DNA from: CAYOCE01 sp964402405
Lineage (GTDB): Bacteria; Pseudomonadota; Alphaproteobacteria; UBA7879
Direction: 5' to 3'
Length of the DNA stretch: 49,644 nt
Assembly (NCBI GenBank): GCA_964402405.1
Contig: CAYOCE010000003.1
Span: 1 to 49,644, forward strand
In this document: one piece after another, positions 24,328 through 34,188 of the stretch
Layout: each line of letters begins with the position of its first letter
Numbering within the stretch: position 1 is the first letter of the stretch
The notes under the pieces: model-generated
What the model saw: only the letters and a program-made list of their open reading frames with translations
The model's database searches: none
What the model was told of the DNA's origin: nothing
Position numbers and translations under genes: made by a program

Positions 24328-25350
24328 TTATGTCCTTTCTAGGAGTTGAGATAAAACGGTTGTGAGGCGTTTTGCGACGATTTTTATATCATACACATTT
24401 TGAACTTTTTCAAAAGCATTTTTGGCGATCTGTTTTGCTAATACTGGATCATTCATTAACATTTTGATTGCCTCTGCCAACTTTACTGAATCGCCTTTAG
24501 GGACAATCAAGGCCTCTTTCTGATCCTGCACAATTTCCTGGGGACCATCCGCATCGCTTGTAACGGTGGGGACTCCAAAACGAAAGGCCTCAATCAATAC
24601 AATGCCAAAGGGTTCTTTCAAAGAGGGTAAACAAAATATATCTATAGTTTCAAAGAAATCTTTTGGATTTTCAACCCAGCCCGGAAAATGAATACACTCC
24701 TCCAAGGACAGGTCTTTTACCAACTGCTGCAGGGATTTTTTATAGTTCCCCTCCCCGGCGATGGTTAGGTGAAAATCACCTCCCTGGTCATGCAAAATTT
24801 TTGCAGCCCTGATCAAAACATGAAATCCCTTTTTTTCCTCAAGCCGTCCCATGGCCCCTAAGCGAATTGGCGTATGATACTCTTGAAACTTGGGCACCGT
24901 ATTCACATGCACCATATTGGGCACATGATAAATTTGATGGGACGGATATCTATGATCAATGAACTCTTGACGCAGGTGATTGGTCATAGTGATCAACCCC
25001 GGAAAGCTCATCAAGAATGATTGATAGCCGCTATGAGTCACTGGAAATACGTTAGAGTGTAGATTTTGAAACAATTTTGCTGCCCGTCGCCCATGAGTGA
25101 TCACACAATCTGCCTGGCGTTTTTTTAGGATAAATCGCAATCTAAATCTGGCAATAAAATCCCGCTCTCCAAAATTACTCATTTCAATGATAGCACTACC
25201 CGTTTTACGAAAGGCTTCTTTCAAAGGACTGCTGGGATTAAGGATTGTAGTGACTTGATGCCCCTCCATCATTAAGCTGTGCGTATAATCAAGGGCTGCT
25301 TGCTCAAGTCCCCCACGAGCCGCACTAAACATGGCGTTTACGATATGCAT
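24328..25350 (-). CDS. GT4-type glycosyltransferase
   Basis: 340 residues of the GT-B fold. The N-terminal MHIVNAMFSAARGGLEQAALDY is the usual acceptor-side opening. In the C-terminal half, IRLGAMGRLEEKKGFHVLIRA, LTIAGEGNYK and the nucleotide-sugar site CLPSLKEPFGIVLIEAFRFGVPTVTSD (E-x7-E pattern) are all present. The acceptor may be a lipid or lipopolysaccharide precursor, but no LPS cluster surrounds it. The ATG overlaps the COQ9 stop by one base (TAATG), so translation is coupled. Confidence 0.9.
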   Translation of the reverse strand: MHIVNAMFSAARGGLEQAALDYTHSLMMEGHQVTTILNPSSPLKEAFRKTGSAIIEMSNFGERDFIARFRLRFILKKRQADCVITHGRRAAKLFQNLHSNVFPVTHSGYQSFLMSFPGLITMTNHLRQEFIDHRYPSHQIYHVPNMVHVNTVPKFQEYHTPIRLGAMGRLEEKKGFHVLIRAAKILHDQGGDFHLTIAGEGNYKKSLQQLVKDLSLEECIHFPGWVENPKDFFETIDIFCLPSLKEPFGIVLIEAFRFGVPTVTSDADGPQEIVQDQKEALIVPKGDSVKLAEAIKMLMNDPVLAKQIAKNAFEKVQNVYDIKIVAKRLTTVLSQLLERT

Positions 25351-25967
25351 TATACCCCTCGCCTTCCGAAAGAAATTATCTCTTTAATTTTGGACTTTAG
25401 CTGGGGAATACTCGCCACATTTCCCAGTCTTGAATTCATAAAATCAAAAACAGGAGCCAGATCATCGGACCCCCGATTCATCCAATAGGCCAGCGTGGTG
25501 CTATGGACCATATATAACAATCCTCGTTTTGTGTAATAGTTGTAATCTAACGATGTATCATTTGCCAAATACCACATCTGATCCACCGTGTGCCATAATC
25601 CCTTCATCATGATCGGCAATCGCAGAGGGTGAGCATAGTACTGAGAGATTTTTACCAGGCCATCATAATAGGGTTGCATGCTCATCAATCGCATTTCCAA
25701 AGCCTGTCTAATTTTTTCATGAACACGAAGATTTGCTAAATCAATTTCTCGCATTTTTTCTGTCATCTGCTGATCAAAATATTGATTCAATACTTCTAGG
25801 ATTTGATTCATCCCACTAGGGAATACAACTTGGACAATGCCATCCGAATACCCTAGATCATTCGTTACCTGATTCAGCATTTCCTGGGACCACCCCAACT
25901 TAGAAGCCGCCTTCAGGGCCAAGATCAAAATCTGTTCTTGAATTTCTTTCTGGTTCATAGAGCCCAT
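25350..25967 (-). CDS. COQ9 family ubiquinone biosynthesis protein
   Basis: A lipid-binding helper for the ubiquinone hydroxylation steps, known from mitochondria and alphaproteobacteria. About 205 residues. The diagnostic C-terminal part is MMKGLWHTVDQMWYLANDTSLDYNYYTKRGLLYMVHSTTLAYWMN, with WY...D..D.N.YTKR conserved. The N-terminus has a TetR-like look (ILALKAASKLGWSQEML). Start taken at ATG 25967; a TTG 27 bp upstream has no ribosome site. First gene of the COQ9-GT-xseB-nudix operon. Confidence 0.9.
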   Translation of the reverse strand: MGSMNQKEIQEQILILALKAASKLGWSQEMLNQVTNDLGYSDGIVQVVFPSGMNQILEVLNQYFDQQMTEKMREIDLANLRVHEKIRQALEMRLMSMQPYYDGLVKISQYYAHPLRLPIMMKGLWHTVDQMWYLANDTSLDYNYYTKRGLLYMVHSTTLAYWMNRGSDDLAPVFDFMNSRLGNVASIPQLKSKIKEIISFGRRGV

Positions 25968-26107
25968 TAGAACCCCAAGCGTAATAATTTTCAAGGAGAG
26001 ATTTTGAGTATAAAAAACTCTAAAAAAATATGGACTTTCGTTAAAAATACTTTTAGTAATAACAAGGTATAAAACTCTTTCAAAATGTTTAGGTAAGGTG
26101 GATGGCT

Positions 26108-27016
26108 ATGTTGAAATATGGTGTTGTTCTTTTAGTTGTTTTTGGTGGATTTATATCCTTGGCTCTTGCTCAGAATCTTGCCCCGTATGAGGTCATTGAG
26201 GAAGTAAGGATAGCCCCCTCAAATACTGAGGCTGTTGTTATCACTTCTGACCAACCTATAAGTACACAATCATCCGCACCCATGCCTACTACTCCAACTT
26301 CTGCCCCCATAGCGCCTTCTGAAGTGTATGGAGGGAAAGCAGCACAGCTGGAGGAAAAAGTGAACGAGCTTTCAACGCAGCTTACAGCTATCTTGGATAA
26401 AATGGAGCGTATGGAACATCAACAAGAGATCACTGCTAAAAGCTTAGAGGTCACTCTCAAATCCATTGAGGGCATTCAAAAGAAATTGGAATCTACTCCC
26501 AAGCATCATGAGAAATCAAAACACAAAGAATCCTCTCCTAAGATTCTTGAGCCAAAGGATATAGCCCCAGAAGAGGCTGCAGAAAATAAAGACGAAGATG
26601 ATGAAGTCGTTCCAGAGGAAACATCTGAATTATCTGCCAGTGAAGAATATCAAAAGGCTCGTGCGTTGATTAGTACGGGTAAATATGGTGCAGCAGAAAC
26701 CGCTTTGCTCGCCTTTATTAAGAAATATCCAGACAATGACTTGGCCAGTTCTGCCAAATATTGGTTGGGGGAGACTTACTTTGTTCAGAAGAAATATACC
26801 AAGGCAGCTGCCACGTTTGCAGATGGCTACAAAACAGCCCCCAAGGGAATTAAAGCTCCTGATAATTTACTAAAGTTAGCCATGTCCTTAAAGGAACTGA
26901 ATAAATCTAAGGAAGCATGTACGACGGTAAAAGAACTCCTAAAGCATAAGACAGCCCCAGATGCTCTCTCCCGCAAGGCCCAAAATTTGAAGAAGCAACT
27001 CCCTGGGTGTAAGTAA
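26108..27016 (+). CDS. cpoB: Cell division coordinator CpoB/YbgF
   Basis: A periplasmic TolA partner that coordinates wall synthesis with outer-membrane constriction. 302 residues: a signal peptide (MLKYGVVLLVVFGGFISLAL, AQ), a Ser/Thr/Pro linker, a coiled coil (about 75-125, KAAQLEEKVNELSTQLTAIL), an acidic stretch, and C-terminal TPR repeats (EEYQKARALISTGKYGAAET; AKYWLGETYFVQKKYTKAA). Met at 26108 is preferred over 26102 because of its spacing from AAGGTGG. In many genomes cpoB follows pal; here it stands alone 11 kb from tolB. Confidence 0.9.
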   Translation: MLKYGVVLLVVFGGFISLALAQNLAPYEVIEEVRIAPSNTEAVVITSDQPISTQSSAPMPTTPTSAPIAPSEVYGGKAAQLEEKVNELSTQLTAILDKMERMEHQQEITAKSLEVTLKSIEGIQKKLESTPKHHEKSKHKESSPKILEPKDIAPEEAAENKDEDDEVVPEETSELSASEEYQKARALISTGKYGAAETALLAFIKKYPDNDLASSAKYWLGETYFVQKKYTKAAATFADGYKTAPKGIKAPDNLLKLAMSLKELNKSKEACTTVKELLKHKTAPDALSRKAQNLKKQLPGCK

Positions 27017-27027
27017 TTCCAACTTCA

Positions 27028-27165
27028 GACTACTCCCTGCTACGGCGGGGGTCCACCCTATGCGCTCCCACGTAGATGGGGCTCCACAGATATTTCTGGG
27101 CAATGCATTAAAGATATAGATGTGGCAGAGATCCCCACCTACGTGGAGATGACTGAGAAGGGATA
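27028..27165. repeat. Palindromic intergenic repeat, variant D
   Basis: Arms CTCCCACGTAGATGGGGCTCC and AGATCCCCACCTACGTGGAG pair around a 45-nt centre. It differs from families A and B but has the same GGATC-like inner core and sits between cpoB and dprA. Confidence 0.6.
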
Positions 27166-27255
27166 GGCCCCCCTTCAAGGAGATGGTTGGATTTTTATAT
27201 AAAAAATACACATAACCATATTGCGCAAGATAAAAAAATCTTGTAGCATCCAAAA

Positions 27256-28347
27256 ATGCTGAAAAAACAACCTACAACAGATCAAGAATTATTGGCGACC
27301 CTTCGGTTGATTCGGACTGAGGGGATTGGGCCTATTACTTTCTATAAACTGATTGCCAAATTTGGATCAGCGGAGCAAGTGATTCTGAATTGGGAAACTA
27401 TCAATCAATTTTCCAAAAAGAAATTTGTTTTGGCAGATCCCAAGGAAATCCACACTGAAATCCAACAGACTATGAAAGCAAAGGCCCAGTTTTTATTGTT
27501 TTGTGATCCTAGATATCCCAAGTTGCTGAGGGAAATTCCAGATGCGCCGCCGGTATTGATAGCCCGTGGGAATATTGAATTGTTTAATCAAAAGGCTATT
27601 GCGATTGTGGGGGCACGGAATGCCTCTATCCATGGGAAACGCCTAGCATATCTATTTGCCCGGGATTTGGGATCGGCTGGATGGATAGTAGCCTCTGGAT
27701 TTGCGCGAGGGGTAGATCAATCCGCCCATGAGGGATCTTTAAAAACCGGCACCATTGCTGTTTTGGCAGGGGGCATTGATCAGATATACCCCACAGAAAA
27801 TGAACGGTTGTACTATGAAATCATCGAGCACGGCGTTGTTATTTCTGAATGCGCCTGGGGACAGGCCCCTACTCCCAAACATTTTCCCAAACGCAATCGC
27901 CTGATTTCTGGGTTATCTGCTGCCACGATTGTCATTGAGGCGGCGTATCAATCGGGATCCTTGCTAACGGCTAAATACGCCGCAGACCAGGGACGCGATG
28001 TCATGGCAGTGCCGGGGTCACCGCTCGATCCCCGCAGTCGAGGGAGTAATGCATTGTTGAAACAAGGGGCACCCTTGGTTGAAAACGCCCAGGATGTGTT
28101 GGATCTGCTGGGCTATGCAGAAATTTCCATGCCCCAGATAGAACCCGCTGCGAGTTGCGAAGAAGATTACTCAGAGATTGAATCCAAAATCCTCGAGGCC
28201 CTAGGCCCCTACCCCATTCCCATCGATACGTTGATTGATAGCTTGGAGATTTCCCCTCGAATTTTGTGGTCCACCCTTGCCCAGTTGGAGTTATCCGGGA
28301 AGATTGTTCGCAGTTCGAATCAGGAGATTTTTCTGAGCTGCACATAA
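27256..28347 (+). CDS. dprA: DNA processing protein DprA
   Basis: Loads RecA on incoming single-stranded DNA in natural transformation. 363 residues: an N-terminal helix-hairpin-helix/SAM-like part (LRLIRTEGIGPITFYKLI), the Rossmann core (IAIVGARNASIHGKRLAYLF, SGFARGVDQSAHEG, TIAVLAGGIDQIYPTEN, FPKRNRLISGLS, AYQSGSLLTAKYA), and a C-terminal winged-helix domain (about 300-363). It is complete. DprA supports the possibility of DNA uptake, relevant to the gene-sized insertions in this window, but no competence genes are adjacent. Confidence 0.95.
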   Translation: MLKKQPTTDQELLATLRLIRTEGIGPITFYKLIAKFGSAEQVILNWETINQFSKKKFVLADPKEIHTEIQQTMKAKAQFLLFCDPRYPKLLREIPDAPPVLIARGNIELFNQKAIAIVGARNASIHGKRLAYLFARDLGSAGWIVASGFARGVDQSAHEGSLKTGTIAVLAGGIDQIYPTENERLYYEIIEHGVVISECAWGQAPTPKHFPKRNRLISGLSAATIVIEAAYQSGSLLTAKYAADQGRDVMAVPGSPLDPRSRGSNALLKQGAPLVENAQDVLDLLGYAEISMPQIEPAASCEEDYSEIESKILEALGPYPIPIDTLIDSLEISPRILWSTLAQLELSGKIVRSSNQEIFLSCT

Positions 28348-28432
28348 CTAGAAGCACACATCCCCCTTGTAATACCCCTTGGAAACAATTATATAGGAAC
28401 TTCGTATACAAATTGACCGGGGAAGATAACCT

Positions 28433-30760
28433 ATGAACGTTGTGATTGTTGAGTCGCCTGCAAAAGCCAAAACCATCAATAAATATCTTGGATCTAACTT
28501 CAAGGTTTTGGCCAGCTATGGTCATATCCGGGATCTGCCTTCCAAGGAAGGATCCGTGGATCCAGAACATGATTTTGCCATGATTTGGGATACCCCCAAG
28601 GAATCCCAAAAGCATATCAAGGAAATTGTCACTGCTGTCAAAGACGCTGATGCCATTTACCTCGCAACCGACCCTGACCGCGAGGGGGAAGCGATTGCGT
28701 GGCATGTGCTGGAGGTTTTGAAGGAGAAAAAAGCCCTAAAGAAAACCCCTGTGCATCGGGTTGTCTTTCATGAAATCACCAAAAAAGCCATTCTGGATGC
28801 CGTGGCCCATCCCCGGGAGGTCAATCAAGAACTGGTTCATGCGTATTTGGCTCGTCGTGCATTGGATTACCTGGTAGGATTTAGTTTATCGCCGGTGTTA
28901 TGGCGCAAGCTTCCCGGTAGCCGATCTGCGGGACGCGTGCAATCCGTGGCTTTGCGCCTGATTGCCGAGCGCGAAGGGGAAATTGAAAAGTTTATCTCGC
29001 AGGAATATTGGACCATTGCCGGCCTTTTTGAAAACACCAAAAAAGAGAGTGTGTTTGCCAAATTAACCATTTTGGATGGAGAAAAGCTGGATAAGTTTTC
29101 CATTCCTAATGAAGATGCTGCGAAAAAAGCCAAGGAAAAAATAGAGGCGCAACAATTTTCTGTAGCCAGCATTCAGAAGAAGCAGGTTAAGCGGAGTCCT
29201 CAACCAGCCTTTACCACGTCGACCTTGCAACAGGAGGCGTCTCGCAAGCTGGGGTTCACCACCCGTAAAACCATGCAGATTGCCCAAAAGCTGTATGAAG
29301 GTGTTGAAATCAATGGCGAGACCATGGGGTTGATTACCTACATGCGTACCGATAGCGTCAATATAGGGAATGAGGCCTTGGAAGGGGCCCGGAAATGTAT
29401 CGATGCTACCTATGGCAAAACCTACTTGCCGGATCAGCCAAGATTCTACAAGAATAAAGCCAAGAACGCGCAAGAAGCCCATGAGGCAATTCGCCCCACC
29501 AGTTTCGATTATCCTCCCCAAAAGTTGGATCACATTTTGGATAAGGATCAGCTGAAGCTCTATACCCTGATTTGGCGCCGGACTATCGCGTCCCAAATGC
29601 AAGATGCATTACTAGATCAAGTGGGGATCGATATTACCTCTGCTGATAAGAAAATAACCTTGCGGGCAACAGGCTCTACCATTGCCTTTGATGGATTCTT
29701 AAAGGTCTATGAAGAGGGTAATGATGATGCCCCAGATGCTGAAGATGAAAAGAGGATTCCGCCACTGAAAGAAGGCGAGTCTATGGATGCAAAAGAGGTC
29801 AAGCCAGAGCAACACTTCACCCTCCCTCCCCCACGCTTTACTGAAGCCAGTCTTGTGAAGCGCCTGGAAGAATTGGGCATTGGGCGACCATCTACTTATT
29901 CTTCGATTATCAATGTTCTCCAAGATCGCGACTATGTGCATATGGAGGGCAAGGCCTTCGTTCCAGATAGCCGAGGACGCCTGGTCACCACTTTCTTGGA
30001 AAACTATTTCGGGAAATATGTGGAGTACAATTTCACCGCCGATATGGAAAACCAGTTGGATGAAATCGCTGAAGGAAAACATAAATGGCAAAAAACCATG
30101 AAGGATTTCTGGAAGCCTTTTGAGACGACGGTGACGGAAACTAAGAAGCTAAAAAACTCGGATGTGCTGGATGTGTTGGATGCAGCGTTGGCAGATCATT
30201 TCTTCCCGCACCCTGAGGGAGCACTAGATCCACGTATATGCCCAAAATGCAAATCACCCCTCCATTTGAAATTGGGTCGGTATGGTGCCTTTATTGGGTG
30301 TACCAACTATCCTGAATGTACCTATATCCAAAAAATCAAAAGTGTAGGGGATGATTCTGAAGTAACAGCTGAACCCACAGATGGCGAATACCCGAAGGCT
30401 TTGGGCGTTGATAAGGCAACAGGTCTTGAAATCACCCTACGGAAGGGACCTTATGGATTTTATGTTCAGTTGGGGGAAGGGGACAAAAAAGAAAAACCCA
30501 AGCGCGCTTCTTTGCCAAAAGGCACAACGCCCCAGGATATGACCCTGGATCGGGCGGAAACGTTGCTAAGTCTCCCCAGGATTTTAGGAACCCACCCAGA
30601 GACTGGAGAGCAAGTATCCGTGGGCATCGGCCGCTTTGGCCCCTATATCAAGCATGGAAAGGGCTTTACTTCTTTGAAGAAACACGATATATTTTCCATT
30701 AATTTAAATGAAGCCATAGAAGTCTTGAATTCAACCCCTAAAAAATCAGAGAAGTCATAA
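28433..30760 (+). CDS. topA: DNA topoisomerase I
   Basis: Relaxes negative supercoils. 775 residues: the Toprim domain starts at MNVVIVESPAKAKTI and includes ATDPDREGEAIAWHV; the catalytic Tyr is in GLITYMRTDSV (about residue 300); EAHEAIRPT and GIGRPSTYSSII are conserved core motifs. The C-terminus carries a CPKCKSP...CTNYPEC zinc ribbon and further repeats (VGIGRFGPYIKHGKGF). It leads directly into rnr, 6 bp away. Confidence 0.96.
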   Translation: MNVVIVESPAKAKTINKYLGSNFKVLASYGHIRDLPSKEGSVDPEHDFAMIWDTPKESQKHIKEIVTAVKDADAIYLATDPDREGEAIAWHVLEVLKEKKALKKTPVHRVVFHEITKKAILDAVAHPREVNQELVHAYLARRALDYLVGFSLSPVLWRKLPGSRSAGRVQSVALRLIAEREGEIEKFISQEYWTIAGLFENTKKESVFAKLTILDGEKLDKFSIPNEDAAKKAKEKIEAQQFSVASIQKKQVKRSPQPAFTTSTLQQEASRKLGFTTRKTMQIAQKLYEGVEINGETMGLITYMRTDSVNIGNEALEGARKCIDATYGKTYLPDQPRFYKNKAKNAQEAHEAIRPTSFDYPPQKLDHILDKDQLKLYTLIWRRTIASQMQDALLDQVGIDITSADKKITLRATGSTIAFDGFLKVYEEGNDDAPDAEDEKRIPPLKEGESMDAKEVKPEQHFTLPPPRFTEASLVKRLEELGIGRPSTYSSIINVLQDRDYVHMEGKAFVPDSRGRLVTTFLENYFGKYVEYNFTADMENQLDEIAEGKHKWQKTMKDFWKPFETTVTETKKLKNSDVLDVLDAALADHFFPHPEGALDPRICPKCKSPLHLKLGRYGAFIGCTNYPECTYIQKIKSVGDDSEVTAEPTDGEYPKALGVDKATGLEITLRKGPYGFYVQLGEGDKKEKPKRASLPKGTTPQDMTLDRAETLLSLPRILGTHPETGEQVSVGIGRFGPYIKHGKGFTSLKKHDIFSINLNEAIEVLNSTPKKSEKS

Positions 30761-30766
30761 AATAAA

Positions 30767-33169
30767 GTGCAACAAGAAGACAACATCCATAAATCTAAAA
30801 TTCCATCCAAATCAGAGGTATTAAAGTATTTAAAAGAAAAAGGTGGAGTTTTAGATAAATTTACTATGAAAACAGCCTTCGGGATCAAAAGCAAACCCGA
30901 TCGGGATGCTGTCCGAAAAATTTTGGATCAATTAGCGTCCGAAGGACTCTATAAAGCCCCAAAAACCTTCAAGAAACCCTCGGAAGAAACCAAATTACGA
31001 GAAGCTGCCAAACGCGAAGCTTTTTCCAAACGCGTTCATGATGCAGATAGCCGTGAGACCGCGCAAAATGAAATGCTCTCAAAACGAGAGGCATTTCCTA
31101 AAAAAGATAAACCTTGGGAAAAACCTAAGAAAGAATACGGCAAGCGAGATGCTCGCCCTGAAAAATCTATGCCAGATAAAAAACCTAATTTCTTTTTGTT
31201 CAAAATCCAAGGACTGGATGTGGATGGTGATTTGCTGGCAAGTATCGAGGATCATCCTCGGAATCCCAATTTCTTTAAGGGTAGTAAGCTTGGAGATATC
31301 CTGGCCATTGTCAGTCCCAAAAGTGCTTTGTTAAAGCTGAAGGATTTAAAGCCAGGCGACACCATCTGGGGAACCTTAGACAAAGCCAAAAACGGCCGCC
31401 ACTATATGAATCCTGAACGTCTCCAGGAACAGGTCGTTGCTAAAATGATTGGCCGACTGGAAGAAGTTGATGGAGCCGTTGTCTTCATAGGATCCAGTCG
31501 CAATACCAAAGGCGAATGGGCCGTTGTGGGTTCCAGAAATACCATTACCCCGTTTTTGTCTCAAATGGTTTTGGTGGAATCCATCAGCCGTATCCCTAAA
31601 AAAGTCCGCATTATAGAGGCCGTGGCTCCTAAGGAAGATATCAGTCTTCTGTCTGCTCATTTACATGATTTGCCCATAGAGTTTTCCAAAGAAGCTTTGA
31701 AAGAGGCGAATACGCAGGCCTTGCCCTCCCTACAGGGACGCGATGATATTCGGTCTTTGTCCCTTGTCACCATTGATGGCAAAGATTCCCGGGATTTTGA
31801 TGATGCGGTTTGGGCAGAACCCACAGAAGATGGCGGATGGCATATTATTGTGGCGATTGCGGATGTGGCATATTACGTCCGTCCTGATAGTGCCTTGGAT
31901 CGGGACGCCTTGCTGCGATGCACCTCCACCTATTTTCCCGACCGGGTTTTCCCCATGTTACCAGAGGCTTTGTCCAATGGGTTGTGTTCATTAAATCCCA
32001 ACGAAGATCGGGGATGTCTGGCCGTCCATATTTGGATTGATGCCGAGGGAAATAAAAAAGAGCACACATTTTTCCGGGCCCTCATGAAATCGGCCCATCG
32101 TCTGACCTATGACCAAGTGGAATCCTTTATGCTGGATCCAGACTCAACCCCTAAAGATCTGGCCAACATTTTAATCCCCTTGAAGGGGGCGTTTGAAGCA
32201 TTGTTAAAAGCCCGAGAGGCGCGACAGGTCCTAGAGCTAGAGGTCCTAGAGCCATCCATTATCCTAGATGCAGCCGGCAAAGTGGTTGATGTGACCCCTG
32301 CCCCCAGGCTGAATAGTCATAAGCTGATCGAGGAATTCATGGTTGCTGCCAATATCGCCGCCGCGGAAACCTTGGAAAAGAAAGGTCTACCATGTTTATA
32401 TCGTATTCACGAAATGCCCAGCTACGAACGCGCGGCAGATCTGAAGGATATGCTGAAGTCTTTCCATATTGATTTTAAGGGAGCTTTAAAATCCCCTCGG
32501 GATTTCAATGCTCTCCTGCGTCAAGTGCGGGGCGAGCCCTTTGAATCCTTGATCCATGAAATGGTGTTGCGATCTCAAAGCCAGGCCATGTATTCCCCTA
32601 AGAATATTGGCCACTTTGGGTTGAACCTTACCCACTATGCCCACTTCACCTCGCCCATCAGGCGGTATGCAGATCTATTGGTGCATCGGGCATTGATTCG
32701 GACCATGGAAAATCAAGAGGGCGCCTTGCCCAAGAATCATCATCAGCATTTCACCGAATGGGGTCAGCAGATCTCTGCCTACGAACGCCGGTCGGTGGAT
32801 GCGGAACGAGATGCTAAGGATCGTTATGTGACGCAATTCTTTGCGGGTAAAATTGGCGAGACCTTTGATGCGTACATCAATGGCATCACTGTCGCCGGTA
32901 TGTTCATTACCATCAAGGGCCACACTTTTGGCGGCCTAGTCCCCATGCGGTTAATGGACGATGATTATTATTTTTTCAAGGAGCATCCCAATCGCCTGGA
33001 AGGCCGATCCACCGGAAAAATCTATAACTTCGGCGATTCTGTACGCGTTATCTTGACGGAGGCCGACCAAGATAAAGGCCGCATGACCTTCAAGCTAGAG
33101 CCCAGTGATGACACCGAGATGTCAAAACCCCCAAGGCGCCCTACTGGTCCTAAAAGGCCGCGGTATTAA
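30767..33169 (+). CDS. rnr: Ribonuclease R
   Basis: A 3'-5' processive exoribonuclease that degrades structured RNA. 800 residues starting at GTG, 6 bp after topA, so likely coupled. The N-terminal winged helix (KSEVLKYLKEKGGVLDKF) is followed by a Lys/Arg-rich spacer (about 75-135) longer than in many relatives. Cold-shock domains come next, then the RNB catalytic core with TIDGKDSRDFDDAVWAE (metal-binding Asp cluster), FTSPIRRYADLLVHR, and an S1 domain (GETFDAYINGITVAGMFI). The basic C-terminus ends KPPRRPTGPKRPRY. A palindromic repeat follows. Confidence 0.95.
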   Translation: MQQEDNIHKSKIPSKSEVLKYLKEKGGVLDKFTMKTAFGIKSKPDRDAVRKILDQLASEGLYKAPKTFKKPSEETKLREAAKREAFSKRVHDADSRETAQNEMLSKREAFPKKDKPWEKPKKEYGKRDARPEKSMPDKKPNFFLFKIQGLDVDGDLLASIEDHPRNPNFFKGSKLGDILAIVSPKSALLKLKDLKPGDTIWGTLDKAKNGRHYMNPERLQEQVVAKMIGRLEEVDGAVVFIGSSRNTKGEWAVVGSRNTITPFLSQMVLVESISRIPKKVRIIEAVAPKEDISLLSAHLHDLPIEFSKEALKEANTQALPSLQGRDDIRSLSLVTIDGKDSRDFDDAVWAEPTEDGGWHIIVAIADVAYYVRPDSALDRDALLRCTSTYFPDRVFPMLPEALSNGLCSLNPNEDRGCLAVHIWIDAEGNKKEHTFFRALMKSAHRLTYDQVESFMLDPDSTPKDLANILIPLKGAFEALLKAREARQVLELEVLEPSIILDAAGKVVDVTPAPRLNSHKLIEEFMVAANIAAAETLEKKGLPCLYRIHEMPSYERAADLKDMLKSFHIDFKGALKSPRDFNALLRQVRGEPFESLIHEMVLRSQSQAMYSPKNIGHFGLNLTHYAHFTSPIRRYADLLVHRALIRTMENQEGALPKNHHQHFTEWGQQISAYERRSVDAERDAKDRYVTQFFAGKIGETFDAYINGITVAGMFITIKGHTFGGLVPMRLMDDDYYFFKEHPNRLEGRSTGKIYNFGDSVRVILTEADQDKGRMTFKLEPSDDTEMSKPPRRPTGPKRPRY

Positions 33170-33207
33170 CGTCTTTCTAACCCTTTCAACCATCCCAATT
33201 TCTTTCA

Positions 33208-33306
33208 CAACCACTCCGCCCGAAAACGGGGTCTAGGAGCGTGAGTCACCATCAAAGCCTTTCCCGCGTTAGCGCTGCATGGACCCCGGCTTCCGCCGGG
33301 GTGGTT
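33208..33306. repeat. Palindromic intergenic repeat, family A (copy 6)
   Basis: AACCACTCCGCCCGAAAACGG on the left, CCCGCGTTAGCGCTGCATGG in the spacer, and GACCCCGGCTTCCGCCGG with GGTGGTT on the right. The spacer motif GCCCGCGYTAGCGYTRCATGG is shared with the copies at 37739 and 43357, defining a subfamily. Confidence 0.8.
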
Positions 33307-33311
33307 GATAT

Positions 33312-33674
33312 TTAAGATTGCTGTACCGTTTGATTTGTGGAGTTTTTTGAAGATACTCTCTCTGTTGGTTGTGATGAATCTCTTGTTAGATATGAAGGAT
33401 ACATTACATAGTTTGAAGGTGGTATACCAGAACCAGCAGGAAGGACATAGGAGATTTGAGGAAGTATCCTGCCATTACTCTTGAATCTATAGCCACAATA
33501 CACCCTAAGGGTAGTGGCACTTACAAAATCAGGCTCAGTAACAATAGGTTGTGATACAGGATTTATAGGTACAGAGGAACTACTTCCTTGATCTTGCCCC
33601 TCCATACCATAAGTTGATGACAATACTTGAAGAACACAAGCAAATGATAATGCATATTTAATAAATTTTTTCAT
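33312..33674 (-). CDS. Small Sec-secreted orphan protein
   Basis: 120 residues, unrecognised. Signal peptide MKKFIKYALSFACVLQVLSS (cleavage near TYG). The mature part is Ser/Pro/Gln-rich at both ends with a central TTLRVYCGYRFKSNGRILPQ. AAGGAGAATTGCC precedes the ATG. It lies tail-to-tail with rnr, only a palindrome apart. Confidence 0.65.
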   Translation of the reverse strand: MKKFIKYALSFACVLQVLSSTYGMEGQDQGSSSSVPINPVSQPIVTEPDFVSATTLRVYCGYRFKSNGRILPQISYVLPAGSGIPPSNYVMYPSYLTRDSSQPTERVSSKNSTNQTVQQS

Positions 33675-33790
33675 GGCAATTCTCCTTAAAAAATAGTTGT
33701 ATGACTATAGATAATGCAAAATAGAGGATTTTTCAAGCAACTATCTCAAAGACTAGATCTCATTTTCGAATATAAATAATCTAAAACTGA

Positions 33791-33831
33791 TTTCTTAGAC
33801 AAAAAAACCACCCTGGCTGCTGTCTAAGAAA
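33791..33831. repeat. 11-bp inverted repeat
   Basis: TTTCTTAGACA and TGTCTAAGAAA flank a 19-nt centre, and a third partial copy TTCTTAGACA lies at about 33845. It may be an operator-like site or the edge of a lost element. Confidence 0.4.
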
Positions 33832-33863
33832 TAGGTTATCCTAATTCTTAGACATCTATTTTT

Positions 33864-34007
33864 TTGATCGCGGAGTCTAGAAATGCAGTTTGTGGGACGC
33901 AAAAGAGAGCTCCTGTTTTGATTCATGTGAATGGAGTAACCGATGACTTAGGCGACCAAGGTTACTTCACAGAGATAATTGACTTTGCCAATTTCTTAAA
34001 AGAATAG
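33864..34007 (+). pseudogene. Orphan C-terminal coding remnant
   Basis: An open frame without a proper start, reading ...KRAPVLIHVNGVTDDLGDQG then YFTEIIDFANFLKE and TAG. The composition is protein-like, but it is bounded upstream by an in-frame TAG at 33849. The parent gene is unknown. Low confidence. Confidence 0.3.
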
Positions 34008-34040
34008 GAAGTCATCCAAAGACTAGAAGATATGATTGGT

Positions 34041-34070
34041 GCATGGACCCCGATTTTCATCGAGGTGGTT
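34041..34070. repeat. Half copy of family A palindrome
   Basis: GCATGGACCCCGATTTTCAT then CGAGGTGGTT, the right arm only. Together with the remnant at 33864 it makes up most of the 33675-34188 gene-free stretch. Confidence 0.6.
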
Positions 34071-34188
34071 AAACTAGTGGAAAATATTGGTTTTTGACTT
34101 TTTATGGCATAAGGGCATTGCTTTTTTTGAACGTTTATTATATTGGTTATTAATCAATAGGTATCAATTTTTTGCGAAGGGGAAAAAA

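Noticed and set aside
28001..28705. 234-residue minus-strand frame over dprA and topA
   Set aside because: Opposite two unmistakable genes; no recognisable domain.
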